NCBI GenBank assembly: GCA_927362715.1
Contig: CAKMIX010000009.1
Location: forward strand, 22,360 to 86,359
Direction: 5' to 3'
DNA from: an uncultured Clostridia bacterium
Lineage (GTDB): Bacteria > Bacillota > Clostridia > Oscillospirales > Acutalibacteraceae
DNA length: 64,000 nucleotides
The translations under genes were made by a program, and so were the position numbers. Every line of letters begins with the position of its first letter. Within the stretch, counting starts at the first letter, position 1. The notes below the pieces were generated by a model, which was given only the letters and a program-made list of their open reading frames with translations, ran no database searches and had not been told where the DNA came from. Below are positions 51,065 to 60,110 of this stretch, one piece after another.

Positions 51065-52024
51065 TTAAATCCTCGTCTCGACACAGGAAAGGCTGCCTTT
51101 GATTTGAAAGCTGCCGCTGTTTGCCGAAAGGAAGACACTGTCGCCCTTCTTTAACGCAAGTGTCTCACCGCTACAGCTGATTTCGCCATTGCCCTCAGTG
51201 ATAAGGACGGACACAAACGAGGTCTTGTCCGCAACACTTTGGTAAGCGCTTTCTATCTTTATGGCATGCACAGTGAACAGGCTGCAAGTTGTCAGCAGCT
51301 GTTCGGTATAACCGTCTTTGTGTACAGTGTGACCTTCCGGCTTGCTGGCGCGCGCGGGCGGCGCAGTCACGGTCACGTCCAGTGCTTTTTCTGTATGCAG
51401 TGGTCGGGGCTTGCCGTCCGCGCCGAGCCTGCCGTAGTCGTAAACGCGGTAGGTCGTGTTGGAATTCTGCTGGATCTCCGCGAGCAGGATCCCGCCGCCG
51501 ATAGCGTGCAGCGTACCCGCTTCGATAAAGAAAAAGTCACCTTTATGCACCTTGACGTGGTTTACGACCTCTAAAAAAGTGTTGTTTTCGATTCTCTCGC
51601 GAAACTCCGCTTTGGAAATCTTTTGCTTAAATCCATAGATCAGCTCTGCACCCTCGTCGCAGTCCAGGATATACCAGCATTCGGTTTTCCCCGGTTCCCC
51701 CTCCACGCGGCGCGCATAGGCATCATCCGGGTGCACCTGCACGGATAGATTCTGTTTGGCGTCAATGAGTTTGATCAGTATCGGGAATTCCGTTCTGTCT
51801 GCGCAGTGCGTGCCGAGCAGACCCTTGCCTTCTTCGGCAATGACTTGCGAGAGTGTTTTCCCCTTGTGTTTTCCGTTTTTGACCGTGTTCTGTCCATCCT
51901 TGTGGCAGGAAAGCATCCAGCCTTCTGCTACGGGATCGAGATCTGTTTGAAAGCCGAAGTCTGTCTTTAAGCGAGTACCGCCCCAAAGATAATCTTTGAA
52001 TGCAGGCTGTAATTGTAAAAGCAT
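51065..52024 (-). CDS. manA: Mannose-6-phosphate isomerase, class I
   Basis: 319 residues. Interconverts fructose-6-phosphate and mannose-6-phosphate. The cupin-type zinc site is visible: LSVQVHPDDAYARR, GKTECWYILDCDEGAELIYG, and FFIEAGTLHAIGGGILLAEIQQ (split motif EAGTLHAIGGG). NSNTTYRVYDYGR is the substrate-site signature of the short Firmicute class. First gene of a three-gene minus-strand unit with its own promoter. Confidence 0.94.
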   Translation of the reverse strand: MLLQLQPAFKDYLWGGTRLKTDFGFQTDLDPVAEGWMLSCHKDGQNTVKNGKHKGKTLSQVIAEEGKGLLGTHCADRTEFPILIKLIDAKQNLSVQVHPDDAYARRVEGEPGKTECWYILDCDEGAELIYGFKQKISKAEFRERIENNTFLEVVNHVKVHKGDFFFIEAGTLHAIGGGILLAEIQQNSNTTYRVYDYGRLGADGKPRPLHTEKALDVTVTAPPARASKPEGHTVHKDGYTEQLLTTCSLFTVHAIKIESAYQSVADKTSFVSVLITEGNGEISCSGETLALKKGDSVFLSANSGSFQIKGSLSCVETRI

Positions 52025-52054
52025 ATTGCTGTCTCCCTATAATTGTTTTGTTCT

Positions 52055-52083
52055 ATCTTAGCAAAGTTTTCCGGGGAAATCAA
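52055..52083 (-). promoter_or_regulatory. SigA-type promoter of manA
   Basis: Minus strand: TTGATT (52078-52083), 17-base spacer, TAAGAT (52055-52060). Confidence 0.6.
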
Positions 52084-52121
52084 CAAGGTTGAAAAAGGTT
52101 CCGTAAATTTTCCTTACCAAC

Positions 52122-52151
52122 TTGCCGCGACAGTATGCTTTATGCTACAAT
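52122..52151 (+). promoter_or_regulatory. SigA-type promoter of the sulfatase gene
   Basis: TTGCCG (52122-52127), 18-base spacer, TACAAT (52146-52151). Divergent from the manA promoter, giving a leader of about 70 bases. Confidence 0.6.
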
Positions 52152-52228
52152 ACAAGAAAAGATCGCGCTTTGTTTCCTTTCGTAATGAAATGTGCGGTGT
52201 GAAATATCTGCTGAAAGGTGGTACAAAA

Positions 52229-53566
52229 ATGAAAAAAACGGATACGCGGCCGAATATAATTTTTTATTTCAGTGACCAGCAGCGCTGGGATACATTGAAC
52301 GAGGACTGTATGCCGAATCTGACGGAGATCGCGCACGACGGCGTGACCTTTGACAATTCTTTTACCTGCCAGCCCGTGTGCGGCCCTGCGCGCGCCTGTC
52401 TGCAAACGGGTACTTACGCGACGCAGAACGGCTGCTATTGGAACGGCATTGCGCTGCCGGAGCACGTCAAAACGCTTGCGGATCATCTTAACGAAGCCGG
52501 CTATGAGACGGCTTATGTCGGCAAATGGCACCTTGCCTCCGACCGGTATCCGGGGATCGGGGTGCACTGTGAAGCTTCCGCCGTCCCAAAAACACGGCAG
52601 GGGGGGTACCGGGACTATTGGCGTGCGGCGGACGTTTTGGAATTTACCTCACATGGCTACGACGGTTATGTGTTTGACGGTGACGGGAACCAAATTGATT
52701 TTAAGGGCTACCGCGCGGACTGTATCAATGACTTTGCGCTGGAGTACATTGACCAAAAGACGTCGGATAAGCCGTTTTTCCTCTTTGTATCCCAGCTTGA
52801 GCCGCACCACCAGAACGACCACGGCTGTTACGAGGGGAAAAAAGAGTATCTTGCACAGTATAAAGACGCTCCGATCCCAAATGACCTTTCCATTCTGCCC
52901 GGTGACTATGAGAAAATGTATCCCGATTATCTGGCGGCGATCCGTGCGCTTGACGAGAATGTTGCGCGTCTGGTGCGTAAACTAAAAGAAAAAGGGCTTT
53001 ATGAAAATACTGTGCTCATATACACAAGCGACCACGGCTCACACTTTAAAACACGCAATATGGAGTATAAGCGAAGCTGCCATGACAGCTGTACGCATAC
53101 GCCGCTTGTCATCTGCGGCGGGCCGTTCCGAAGCGGCGGACATGACGAACGGCTGGTAAGCCTTATCGACCTGCCGCCGACGATTTTGGATTTGGCAGGC
53201 GTGGATGTGCCGCCTGAATATATGGGACGCTCCCTCGTTGCACAGTACGCAGGGAAAGAGAAGTCACGGGATTTCGTGTTTATGCAGATCAGTGAAAGCC
53301 AGTGCGGCAGAAGCATTCGTACCGCGCGCTACAAATACGCCGTGCGTGCAACCGGATCCGGGCTTACGCGGCACAGCGCAAAGGTCTATTTTGAGGACTA
53401 CCTCTATGACCTTGAACAAGATCCGATCGAGGCACATAATCTGGTTCGAAGTACTGCGTATAAAAAGGTACGCGCGCACTTGCGCGAAATGCTTGTACGC
53501 GAAATGGAGCGCGCCGGGGAAAAAACACCGAAGATCCTGCCGGCTGTGCTCGTGCGAAAAAAATAA
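52229..53566 (+). CDS. Cysteine-type sulfatase
   Basis: 445 residues from the ATG at 52229 with AAAGGTGG upstream. Alkaline-phosphatase superfamily: RPNIIFYFSDQQRWDTL (metal-binding Asp pair region), the sulfatase signature CGPARACLQTG with the formylglycine-forming cysteine (C-x-P-x-R), YVGKWHL, and a late YTSDHGSHF with the second metal set. The cysteine must be oxidised to formylglycine, in anaerobes by a radical-SAM maturase not present here. No signal peptide, so a cytoplasmic substrate such as an imported sulfated sugar is likely; the sugar cannot be named. Confidence 0.9.
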   Translation: MKKTDTRPNIIFYFSDQQRWDTLNEDCMPNLTEIAHDGVTFDNSFTCQPVCGPARACLQTGTYATQNGCYWNGIALPEHVKTLADHLNEAGYETAYVGKWHLASDRYPGIGVHCEASAVPKTRQGGYRDYWRAADVLEFTSHGYDGYVFDGDGNQIDFKGYRADCINDFALEYIDQKTSDKPFFLFVSQLEPHHQNDHGCYEGKKEYLAQYKDAPIPNDLSILPGDYEKMYPDYLAAIRALDENVARLVRKLKEKGLYENTVLIYTSDHGSHFKTRNMEYKRSCHDSCTHTPLVICGGPFRSGGHDERLVSLIDLPPTILDLAGVDVPPEYMGRSLVAQYAGKEKSRDFVFMQISESQCGRSIRTARYKYAVRATGSGLTRHSAKVYFEDYLYDLEQDPIEAHNLVRSTAYKKVRAHLREMLVREMERAGEKTPKILPAVLVRKK

Positions 53567-53657
53567 CGGTTTTTTGGATGTATTCGACGAAAAGCAGATG
53601 AAAAACAGAAACGCCTTGGTTCTTTTATCGAATTTTTGCAGGAAAAGCAAACGACGG

Positions 53658-53686
53658 TTGCAAATTCATTAGAAATGGTATAGAAT
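53658..53686 (+). promoter_or_regulatory. SigA-type promoter of the Asp-type aminotransferase gene
   Basis: TTGCAA (53658-53663), 17-base spacer, TAGAAT (53681-53686). Confidence 0.55.
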
Positions 53687-53729
53687 TTATCCGTGAATTT
53701 ATGGAAGATGCATTTTGGAGGTGCATTTC

Positions 53730-55004
53730 ATGCAGTATGCAGAGATGAACGCTGAACAGCTTCTCGCTGAAAAGCAAGCGGCACAGGCGGCGTACACGGA
53801 AATGAAAAAGCTGAATTTAAAGCTCGATATGTCCCGCGGCAAACCCGGACCTGATCAGCTGGATCTTTCTATGGATATGCTGAAAGAGGTCATCGGTGTT
53901 TGCGACTGCAAAGCCGCAAATGGTACGGATTGCCGCAATTACGGCGCCTTGGAAGGACTCCCGGAGTGCCGCGCTTTGTTTGCGGAGCTTATGGAGGTTT
54001 CTCCCGAAAACGTGATCATCGGCGGTGCTTCGAGCCTGAATTTAATGTTTGACTATATTGCCCAGTGTATGACGAAGGGGGCGGGCAGTACCCCTTGGAT
54101 GCAGCAGGGGAAGATCAAATTTATATGCAATGTGCCCGGATATGACCGCCACTTCACCATTTGCGAGCACTTCGGCATTGAAATGCTCAATGTGGAAATG
54201 ACCGAAAACGGTCCCGATGTGGAAAAGATCCAAGAATTGGTCAAAGATGAAAGCGTCAAGGGCATGTTCTGCGTGCCGAAATACTCGAATCCCGACGGCA
54301 TCACTTATTCGGATGATACGGTCCGTGCGCTGGCGGCGTTAAAGCCTGCGGCTAAGGATTTCCGCGTGATTTGGGATAATGCTTATATTGTCCATGATCT
54401 CAGCGACCATCCGGATCATCTGCTGAATATCTTTGAGGCGTGCAAGCCTTACGGCAGCGAGGATATGTTTGTCGAGTTTACCTCGACTTCCAAAATTACG
54501 TTCCCGGGTGCAGGTGTTTCGGCACTTGCCGCATCGGATAACAATATCCGTGCCATCCGTGCGCGGCTTGCCATGCAGACGATCAGCTATGACAAAATGA
54601 ACCAGCTTCGGCATGTAAAGTTTTTGAAAAACGCGGAGGGCGTGCAGGCGCATATGAAAAAGCATGCCGCGATCATTGCGCCGAAATTCCGCATTGTACT
54701 AGATGCGCTTGACCGCGAGCTGCGTGAAAACGATTTGGCACGCTGGACGGAACCCAACGGCGGCTACTTTATCAGCCTAAACACCACGAAATGCAGTGCG
54801 AAGCGCGTCGGCGAGCTTTGCCGGGAAATGGGCGTGGTGCTCACACCCGTCGGCGCGACTTATCCTTACGGCGTGGACAAAGCAGACCGCAACATTCGCA
54901 TTGCGCCGACGTATCCATCCATTGAAGAGCTTAAAAAGGCAGTCGAGGTGCTTTGTCTTGCAATTCGTCTTGCAACACTTGAAAAAATGACGGAAAAGGT
55001 ATAA
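53730..55004 (+). CDS. Aminotransferase of the Asp_aminotransf (PF12897) type
   Basis: 424 residues from the ATG at 53730, eight bases after GGAGG. Fold-type I PLP enzyme of the Alanine/aspartate group: LDMSRGKPGPDQLDLSMDML, RNYGALEGLPECRALFAELM, FCVPKYSNPDGITYSDDTV, VIWDNAYIVHDL and the cofactor lysine in EFTSTSKITFPGAGVSAL. It differs clearly from the AlaT-like enzyme at 36014. The amino donor/acceptor pair is not certain; aspartate/2-oxoglutarate is expected from the family name. Single-gene unit. Confidence 0.88.
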   Translation: MQYAEMNAEQLLAEKQAAQAAYTEMKKLNLKLDMSRGKPGPDQLDLSMDMLKEVIGVCDCKAANGTDCRNYGALEGLPECRALFAELMEVSPENVIIGGASSLNLMFDYIAQCMTKGAGSTPWMQQGKIKFICNVPGYDRHFTICEHFGIEMLNVEMTENGPDVEKIQELVKDESVKGMFCVPKYSNPDGITYSDDTVRALAALKPAAKDFRVIWDNAYIVHDLSDHPDHLLNIFEACKPYGSEDMFVEFTSTSKITFPGAGVSALAASDNNIRAIRARLAMQTISYDKMNQLRHVKFLKNAEGVQAHMKKHAAIIAPKFRIVLDALDRELRENDLARWTEPNGGYFISLNTTKCSAKRVGELCREMGVVLTPVGATYPYGVDKADRNIRIAPTYPSIEELKKAVEVLCLAIRLATLEKMTEKV

Positions 55005-55053
55005 GATAGGTATAGGGCTTTCCCGTAGCTCAATTTTCCTGCGGGGGTTTTCT

Positions 55054-55797
55054 ATGCGTATGCATCTTAAAAAACAAAATATAGAGAATATTCCCGCGGC
55101 TTCTGTGCGTCCGTTTGTATCGGCTGTTCTGGTCGCCGCAGGGAATTCTACACGCATGGGCGGCGTCAATAAGCAATTTTTGCAGCTTGACGGCGCCCCT
55201 GTGCTTTTGCGTACGGTTCGCGCGTTTGAAGCATGCGCGCTCGTGGATGAGATCATCATTGCCGCACGAGAGCAGGATATTCCGCAAATGGCAGCGCTGC
55301 TGCGCGGCGCCGGGGCGCGTAAGGTCAGGGAAATCGTGCGCGGCGGCGATACGCGGCAGGAAAGCGTTTTTGCTGCAGTAGAGCGCTGCGACGCACAAAG
55401 CGAATTTCTTGCCATCCACGACGGTGCGCGCCCGCTTGTGACCGACAGGATATTGACGGATACCATTCAGGCGGCTTTTCAGTTCGGTGCAGCGGCAACA
55501 GGCGTTCGTATCAAAGATACCGTAAAAGTAGTGGATGAAAACGGCGTGATCGTGGATACCCCCGACCGCAGCACGCTTTGGGCGGTACACACGCCGCAGG
55601 TGTTTGCTAAAGAAATCTATTTGCGTGCCTCGCGCGAAGTGCCGGACAGCGCCCTGTTTACCGACGACTGCAAACTGCTGGAAGCGGCGGGCGTGCCGGT
55701 GCACATGATCGAAGGCAGCTATGAAAATATCAAGATCACAACACCGGAAGATATTTGGATCGCCGAAGGGATCTTAGCAGGGAGGAAACAGCCATGA
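55054..55797 (+). CDS. ispD: 2-C-methyl-D-erythritol 4-phosphate cytidylyltransferase
   Basis: 247 residues. Third step of the MEP route to isoprenoids: joins CTP and methylerythritol phosphate. Motifs: [29 protein letters not shown] (read [13 protein letters not shown]), [28 protein letters not shown] and the end [20 protein letters not shown]. About 20 extra residues precede the core. The ribosome-binding GGGGG lies in the right arm of a hairpin, CCCGTAG (55023-55029) with CTGCGGG. The stop overlaps ispF by ATGA. Confidence 0.94.
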   Translation: MRMHLKKQNIENIPAASVRPFVSAVLVAAGNSTRMGGVNKQFLQLDGAPVLLRTVRAFEACALVDEIIIAAREQDIPQMAALLRGAGARKVREIVRGGDTRQESVFAAVERCDAQSEFLAIHDGARPLVTDRILTDTIQAAFQFGAAATGVRIKDTVKVVDENGVIVDTPDRSTLWAVHTPQVFAKEIYLRASREVPDSALFTDDCKLLEAAGVPVHMIEGSYENIKITTPEDIWIAEGILAGRKQP

Positions 55798-56291
55798 TGC
55801 GTATCGGACACGGCTACGACGTACATAAATTGGTGGAGGGGCGCAAGCTGATCCTCGGCGGCGTGGAGATCCCGAACGGCAATATCGGACTTTTGGGCCA
55901 CTCCGATGCGGATGTTTTGCTGCATGCGATTTCGGATGCGCTTTTGGGCGCAGCGGCGCTCGGAGACATCGGAAAACATTTTCCCGACACGGACGATCGA
56001 TATAAAGATGCAGACAGTCTGATGCTCCTGCAGGAAGTCATTCGTCTTCTGCGAAAACATGGATTTACGGTCGGGAATATTGATGCGACCGTGCTTGCGC
56101 AAGCACCAAAGCTTGCGCCTTATATAGAAGATATGCGGAAAAATATTGCACAGGTGTGCAAATTACCGCCTGAAGCTGTGAGCGTAAAAGCAACGACGGA
56201 AGAGGGGCTTGGTTTTACGGGGACAAAGCAGGGGATTGCCGCACATGCTGTCTGCCTTTTGCAAGCCGACAAGCGTATAAAGTTTATTTAA
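55794..56291 (+). CDS. ispF: 2-C-methyl-D-erythritol 2,4-cyclodiphosphate synthase
   Basis: 165 residues from the ATG at 55794, nine bases after GGAGG and overlapping ispD as ATGA. Fifth step of the MEP pathway. Zinc and substrate residues: [48 protein letters not shown] and [21 protein letters not shown]. Complete. The ispD-ispF pairing is common in Clostridia and shows that isoprenoids are made by the MEP route. Confidence 0.96.
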   Translation: MMRIGHGYDVHKLVEGRKLILGGVEIPNGNIGLLGHSDADVLLHAISDALLGAAALGDIGKHFPDTDDRYKDADSLMLLQEVIRLLRKHGFTVGNIDATVLAQAPKLAPYIEDMRKNIAQVCKLPPEAVSVKATTEEGLGFTGTKQGIAAHAVCLLQADKRIKFI

Positions 56292-56331
56292 AGTTAAGAT
56301 TATGGGTTAAACGGGAGAAACGGAGGCTACC

Positions 56332-57813
56332 ATGCAATCATCCAAAGCGACCAAAACGAAAAAAGGCTTTTGGAACCCTTTCAGCAAGGATGCTGAAGAA
56401 GGCTGTGTGCCGAACCGTGAGCTGCTGGCGTATTCCGCCGCGCTGACGGGGCAAAATATGGCATATGTATTTGTCTCGCAGTGGTTGTTTTATTTTTGCA
56501 CAAACATTTTGCGCATTTCGCCTGCGCGCGTCGGTTTTCTTACGGGATTCACACGGATTTGGGATGCGATCAATGATCCGATCGTCGGCGCTATAGTGGA
56601 TCGCCGCAAATGCAAAGACGGCAACAAGCTGCACCCGTATCTCGGGAAATTGCCGCTTGCCATCGGTGCGCTGACAGCGCTGATGTTCGTGGACTTCGGC
56701 GTTGGGGAGACGGCGGCGCTTGTGATCCTGCTTTGTGTCTACATTGCGTGGGATGTGACCTATTCGTTTCAGGATGTTGCCCTTTGGGGCATGATGTCTT
56801 TGATCTCGCCGCTTCCGCATGAGCGTTCCCGCGTTTCGCAGTGGCTGAATATCGGCGTTGGTGCGGCGTGGGGCGTTACGAGTCTTGTGCCGCTCATCAT
56901 GGGCGCGCGCGAAGCGATCGGTATCAGTGAAAAAACGCTGTTTTTGCTGTTCGGTATCGTATTCGGCTTCGGCGGCGAATGCTTATCGATCCTTGCGAGC
57001 AAAACAAAGGAACGCGTTGCTTATGTGGAGAACCGCCGTGAGCAGTCTCTGTTGCAAGACCTGGCGCTGCTGCGGCACAACAAAATCTTGATCCTGCTGC
57101 TGCTTGCGCAGATCTTAAATTTCCTCAACGGCGCGGTGCCGCAGATCTATTTCTTCCAATATTGCGTCTCCGTGCAGATCGGGGACACCGTGGTCAACGG
57201 CGAGACCGTGCAGTTTTACTACGGGATCTTAGTCAGCGTGCTGTCCGCCGTAAGCATGTTCTTTGCCGTCAAGCTGTCGGATAAGATCGGCGGCATGCGG
57301 AATATTGTAATTTTAGCACAGCTGATGAATATTGTTTTCCGCGTCGCAGCGTATTTTGTCGGCTTCCAAACGCTGCCGCAGATGCTGCTGGTGGTGCTTC
57401 TCATCTCCATTTCCTCCGTCCCCGTCAATATGGTTGGTATTGCACAGCGTTCCATACTCTGTGACGCGGTGGATTATGTGGAGTGGAAAACGGGTAAGCG
57501 CACGGAGGGCATCAGCAACTCTTTGCAGAACCTCACGAACAAGCTGACGGATGCGCTCAAGCTGATGACCAGCGGTCTGGTGCTTACCGCGCTCGGCTTT
57601 AATGCGGATTTGGGGAATGCCGGCCAGCCGGAGATCTTCTATCGTGCACAGTGGCCGCTGTTCATGCTGCTGCCTGCGCTCGGCTCCGCATTGTATTTGA
57701 TCCCGTTTTTGTGCATCCGCTATTCCAAAGAACAAAAAGCACGTGTCGAGCGCGAGCTCGCCGAACGCCGCGCAGCGGCGCAAGGCGAGGATGAAACAAA
57801 AGTGCAGGCATAA
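56332..57813 (+). CDS. GPH-family sugar:cation symporter
   Basis: 493 residues, twelve predicted helices. The glycoside-pentoside-hexuronide family is recognised by FTRIWDAINDPIVGAIVDRRKCKDG after helix 2, YSFQDVALWGMMSLIS, LPHERSRVSQW and the late VDYVEWKTGKRTEGISNSLQN, close to MelB/YicJ relatives. It imports a sugar or glycoside with sodium or protons. Substrate unknown. The sulfatase and manA lie within 5 kb, which is compatible with, but does not prove, use of host or plant glycans. Confidence 0.88.
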   Translation: MQSSKATKTKKGFWNPFSKDAEEGCVPNRELLAYSAALTGQNMAYVFVSQWLFYFCTNILRISPARVGFLTGFTRIWDAINDPIVGAIVDRRKCKDGNKLHPYLGKLPLAIGALTALMFVDFGVGETAALVILLCVYIAWDVTYSFQDVALWGMMSLISPLPHERSRVSQWLNIGVGAAWGVTSLVPLIMGAREAIGISEKTLFLLFGIVFGFGGECLSILASKTKERVAYVENRREQSLLQDLALLRHNKILILLLLAQILNFLNGAVPQIYFFQYCVSVQIGDTVVNGETVQFYYGILVSVLSAVSMFFAVKLSDKIGGMRNIVILAQLMNIVFRVAAYFVGFQTLPQMLLVVLLISISSVPVNMVGIAQRSILCDAVDYVEWKTGKRTEGISNSLQNLTNKLTDALKLMTSGLVLTALGFNADLGNAGQPEIFYRAQWPLFMLLPALGSALYLIPFLCIRYSKEQKARVERELAERRAAAQGEDETKVQA

Positions 57814-57831
57814 GAAAGGCAAGAGGCAAAC

Positions 57832-58326
57832 ATGCAAAAAGTCCGCAGTCTGCTCAAAAAACATAAAGAACTGATATTATATGTTATTTTCGGCGGGCTG
57901 ACGACACTTGTCAACTATGTTGTTTATTTCCTTTGCAAGGCGGTTGGTCTTTCCTATTCGCCTGCAACGGTCATCGCCTGGATCGTAGCTGTCGGCTTCG
58001 CCTATATCGTCAACCGGGTGTGGGTGTTTGCAAGCAAAAGCCGCGGCGTGCGTGCCGTTTTGCGTGAAATCATACTGTTTGTCGGCGCACGGTTGTTTTC
58101 CTTGGTTTTGGAACTCGGCGTAATGTTTGTCGGTATGGATCTGCTGCACGCGGGACACCTCATCATCGTGATCTCTGCGACTGCCTTGCCGCTCGGTGAA
58201 TTTTTGACCAAAACCGTCGCACAGATCCTGGTGGTGCTTTCCAATTACGTGTTCAGCAAGCTCGTGATTTTCCGCAAAAGCCGTTCTCAAAGTTCCGAAC
58301 CCGGTGAAACGCACGGGAACACATAA
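57832..58326 (+). CDS. GtrA-family membrane protein
   Basis: 164 residues, four membrane helices. GtrA pattern: LILYVIFGGLTTLVNYVVYFL at the start, VNRVWVFASKS after helix 2 and LSNYVFSKLVIFRKS at the end. GtrA proteins are thought to flip polyprenyl-linked sugars made by GtrB-type enzymes such as that at 38166. Follows the symporter by 18 bases, so probably co-transcribed. Confidence 0.9.
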   Translation: MQKVRSLLKKHKELILYVIFGGLTTLVNYVVYFLCKAVGLSYSPATVIAWIVAVGFAYIVNRVWVFASKSRGVRAVLREIILFVGARLFSLVLELGVMFVGMDLLHAGHLIIVISATALPLGEFLTKTVAQILVVLSNYVFSKLVIFRKSRSQSSEPGETHGNT

Positions 58327-58352
58327 AATCTCTGCATAAATATACGTTTTTC

Positions 58353-58381
58353 TTGCTTTTTGCCTCAAGCGGGTGTATAAT
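58353..58381 (+). promoter_or_regulatory. SigA-type promoter of the amino-acid ABC transporter
   Basis: TTGCTT (58353-58358), 17-base spacer, TATAAT (58376-58381); AGAAAGGGG lies between it and the ATG at 58412. Confidence 0.72.
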
Positions 58382-58411
58382 GGCTTATAATCTCAGAAAG
58401 GGGAACAAACC

Positions 58412-59305
58412 ATGAAAACCGTAACAAAAGTTTTATCTGTTTTGCTCGCGCTTGCATTGGTTGTCGGTTGCTTTGCCGCCTGTGGCAGCGACACAGCGGG
58501 GGATACCACCACGGCGCCGGCTTCAGGGAGCGCCTCCGCACTTGTGAAGGTCATTGATGTCGAGCTGACCGAAGAGTACTACGCGTTCGGTGTGGACAAG
58601 AACCAGCCTGAACTCCTTGAGCAGGTCAATGCATTCATCGCGGAAATCAAAGCAAACGGTCAGTTGGAAGAGATCTTCAACAAGTATTTTGGTGACGGCA
58701 CGCCCACGGCTGTGACCTCTGCTGCGCTTGACGAGAGCAAGGATCAGCTTGTCGTCGCAACCAATGCTGAATTTCCGCCGTTTGAGTACACGGAAGGCAC
58801 CAACTACCTCGGCGTGGATATGGAGATTGCCGCCCTGCTCGCGCAGGAACTCGGCAAAGAACTCGTCATCCAGAATATGGACTTTGATGCCGTTTGCCTT
58901 TCCGTCGGCACACAAAGATGCGATATCGCTATGGCAGGTTTGACGATCAGCGAGGAGCGTGAAGAAGTCGTTACGTTCTCCGAGTCGTATTATCAGGCCT
59001 CGCAGAAGCTGATCGTACCGGCAGATGACACGACCTTTGACAACTGCACAACGGCGGATGAAGTTTTGGAGATCCTTCGCGGCTTTGACTCCAGCGTGCG
59101 CATCGGCTATCAGACCGGCACCACAGGGCAGAAATATGTGCAGTCTACTGATGATTATGAGTACACTGCGTTGCATGTCACACCGGTTGATAATCAGAGC
59201 GGCGCTTTGGCGGTGCAGGCTATGGTCAACGGCAATTTGGACTATGTTGTGATCGATGCCGCACCCGCGCAGGCCATTGCGGACTCCGTCAACGGCGTTG
59301 CGTAA
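58412..59305 (+). CDS. Amino-acid ABC transporter binding lipoprotein, apparently circularly permuted
   Basis: 297 residues. A lipoprotein signal ends FAAC with Cys24, and a Thr/Ser/Ala linker follows. Residues 44-94 read VKVIDVELTEEYYAFGVDKN, ELLEQVNAFIAEIKANG and EIFNKYFGDG, which is the usual C-terminal segment of lobe 1 in family-3 (GlnH-like) binding proteins. Only then, from residue 112, comes the usual beginning (LVVATNAEFPPFEYTEG). The protein stops at YVVIDAAPAQAIADSVNGVA, just where the C-terminal segment would normally follow. The join NGVA to LVKVIDVEL restores a normal order. Polar or aromatic amino acids are likely ligands. Confidence 0.88.
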   Translation: MKTVTKVLSVLLALALVVGCFAACGSDTAGDTTTAPASGSASALVKVIDVELTEEYYAFGVDKNQPELLEQVNAFIAEIKANGQLEEIFNKYFGDGTPTAVTSAALDESKDQLVVATNAEFPPFEYTEGTNYLGVDMEIAALLAQELGKELVIQNMDFDAVCLSVGTQRCDIAMAGLTISEEREEVVTFSESYYQASQKLIVPADDTTFDNCTTADEVLEILRGFDSSVRIGYQTGTTGQKYVQSTDDYEYTALHVTPVDNQSGALAVQAMVNGNLDYVVIDAAPAQAIADSVNGVA

Positions 59306-59329
59306 AAACGGGATAGCTGCATAGCATAT

Positions 59330-59363
59330 AACAATAACCTCACCGCTCGGTGAGGCTATTGTT
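59330..59363 (+). promoter_or_regulatory. Hairpin between binding-protein and permease genes
   Basis: AACAATA (59330-59336) pairs with TATTGTT (59357-59363), and CCTCACC (59338-59344) with GGTGAGG (59349-59355), with one mismatch and a four-base loop. It lacks a U-tract. Such hairpins commonly protect the binding-protein mRNA and lower expression of the permease genes. Confidence 0.65.
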
Positions 59364-59390
59364 ATGCGTGCGGCAAAAAGGATTTGGATC

Positions 59391-60110
59391 ATGGATAATT
59401 TTGGCCAAAGGGTAGAAAAATTTATTTCCCTGTTCCAGGGAAACAGCGCGGACGCCTATATCTCCGACATTTTAACAGGCTTGCAGAACACTGTTAAAAT
59501 TGCGGTGCTTGGTCTTATCATCGGCATTATCATCGGCACGCTGATTGCCGCCGTGCGCGTGATGCCGAAATATAAGCGGCTGCCGCGGGTGCTTAACGCC
59601 ATTTGCGGCGTGTATGTCGGCTTTTTCCGGGGGACGCCCATGGTGGTGCAGCTTTTGCTGTTTTATTACGTTGCCTTGCCGTTGCTGGACATAAACGCCT
59701 CTTCCGTGGCGGTTGCGATCACCGTATTCGGCATGAATTCCGGTGCGTATATATCGGAGATCATGCGCGGCGGCATTATGTCTGTAGACCCCGGACAGAT
59801 GGAGGGCGGTCGGTCTGTCGGCTTGAGCTTCGGCACGACGATGATGAAGATCGTCATTCCCCAAGCGGTCAAGAATATCATCCCGACGCTCGGCAACGAA
59901 TTTATCACGCTTGTCAAAGAAACTTCGGTCGTCAGCTTCGTCGGCGCAACGGATTTATACGTTGCGTTCCGTAAGATCGGCACGAGCACCTATGAGTTCA
60001 TGGTGCCGTATCTTGTCATGGCGCTGATCTATATTGTGCTGGTGCTTCTGATCACCGCGCTTATTAAACTCGTGGAGAGGAGGCTGCGTAAAAGTGATCG
60101 AGGTCGTTAA
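59391..60110 (+). CDS. Amino-acid ABC transporter permease
   Basis: 239 residues from the ATG at 59391; an ATG at 59364 directly follows a hairpin and has no ribosome-binding site. HisM/GlnP family: membrane helices at about 30-52, 65-90, 98-120, 185-210 and 215-235. It includes [20 protein letters not shown] and the coupling-helix EAA loop [20 protein letters not shown] followed by [20 protein letters not shown], which docks on the ATPase. It would homodimerise with the ATPase encoded next (17-base overlap). Confidence 0.93.
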   Translation: MDNFGQRVEKFISLFQGNSADAYISDILTGLQNTVKIAVLGLIIGIIIGTLIAAVRVMPKYKRLPRVLNAICGVYVGFFRGTPMVVQLLLFYYVALPLLDINASSVAVAITVFGMNSGAYISEIMRGGIMSVDPGQMEGGRSVGLSFGTTMMKIVIPQAVKNIIPTLGNEFITLVKETSVVSFVGATDLYVAFRKIGTSTYEFMVPYLVMALIYIVLVLLITALIKLVERRLRKSDRGR

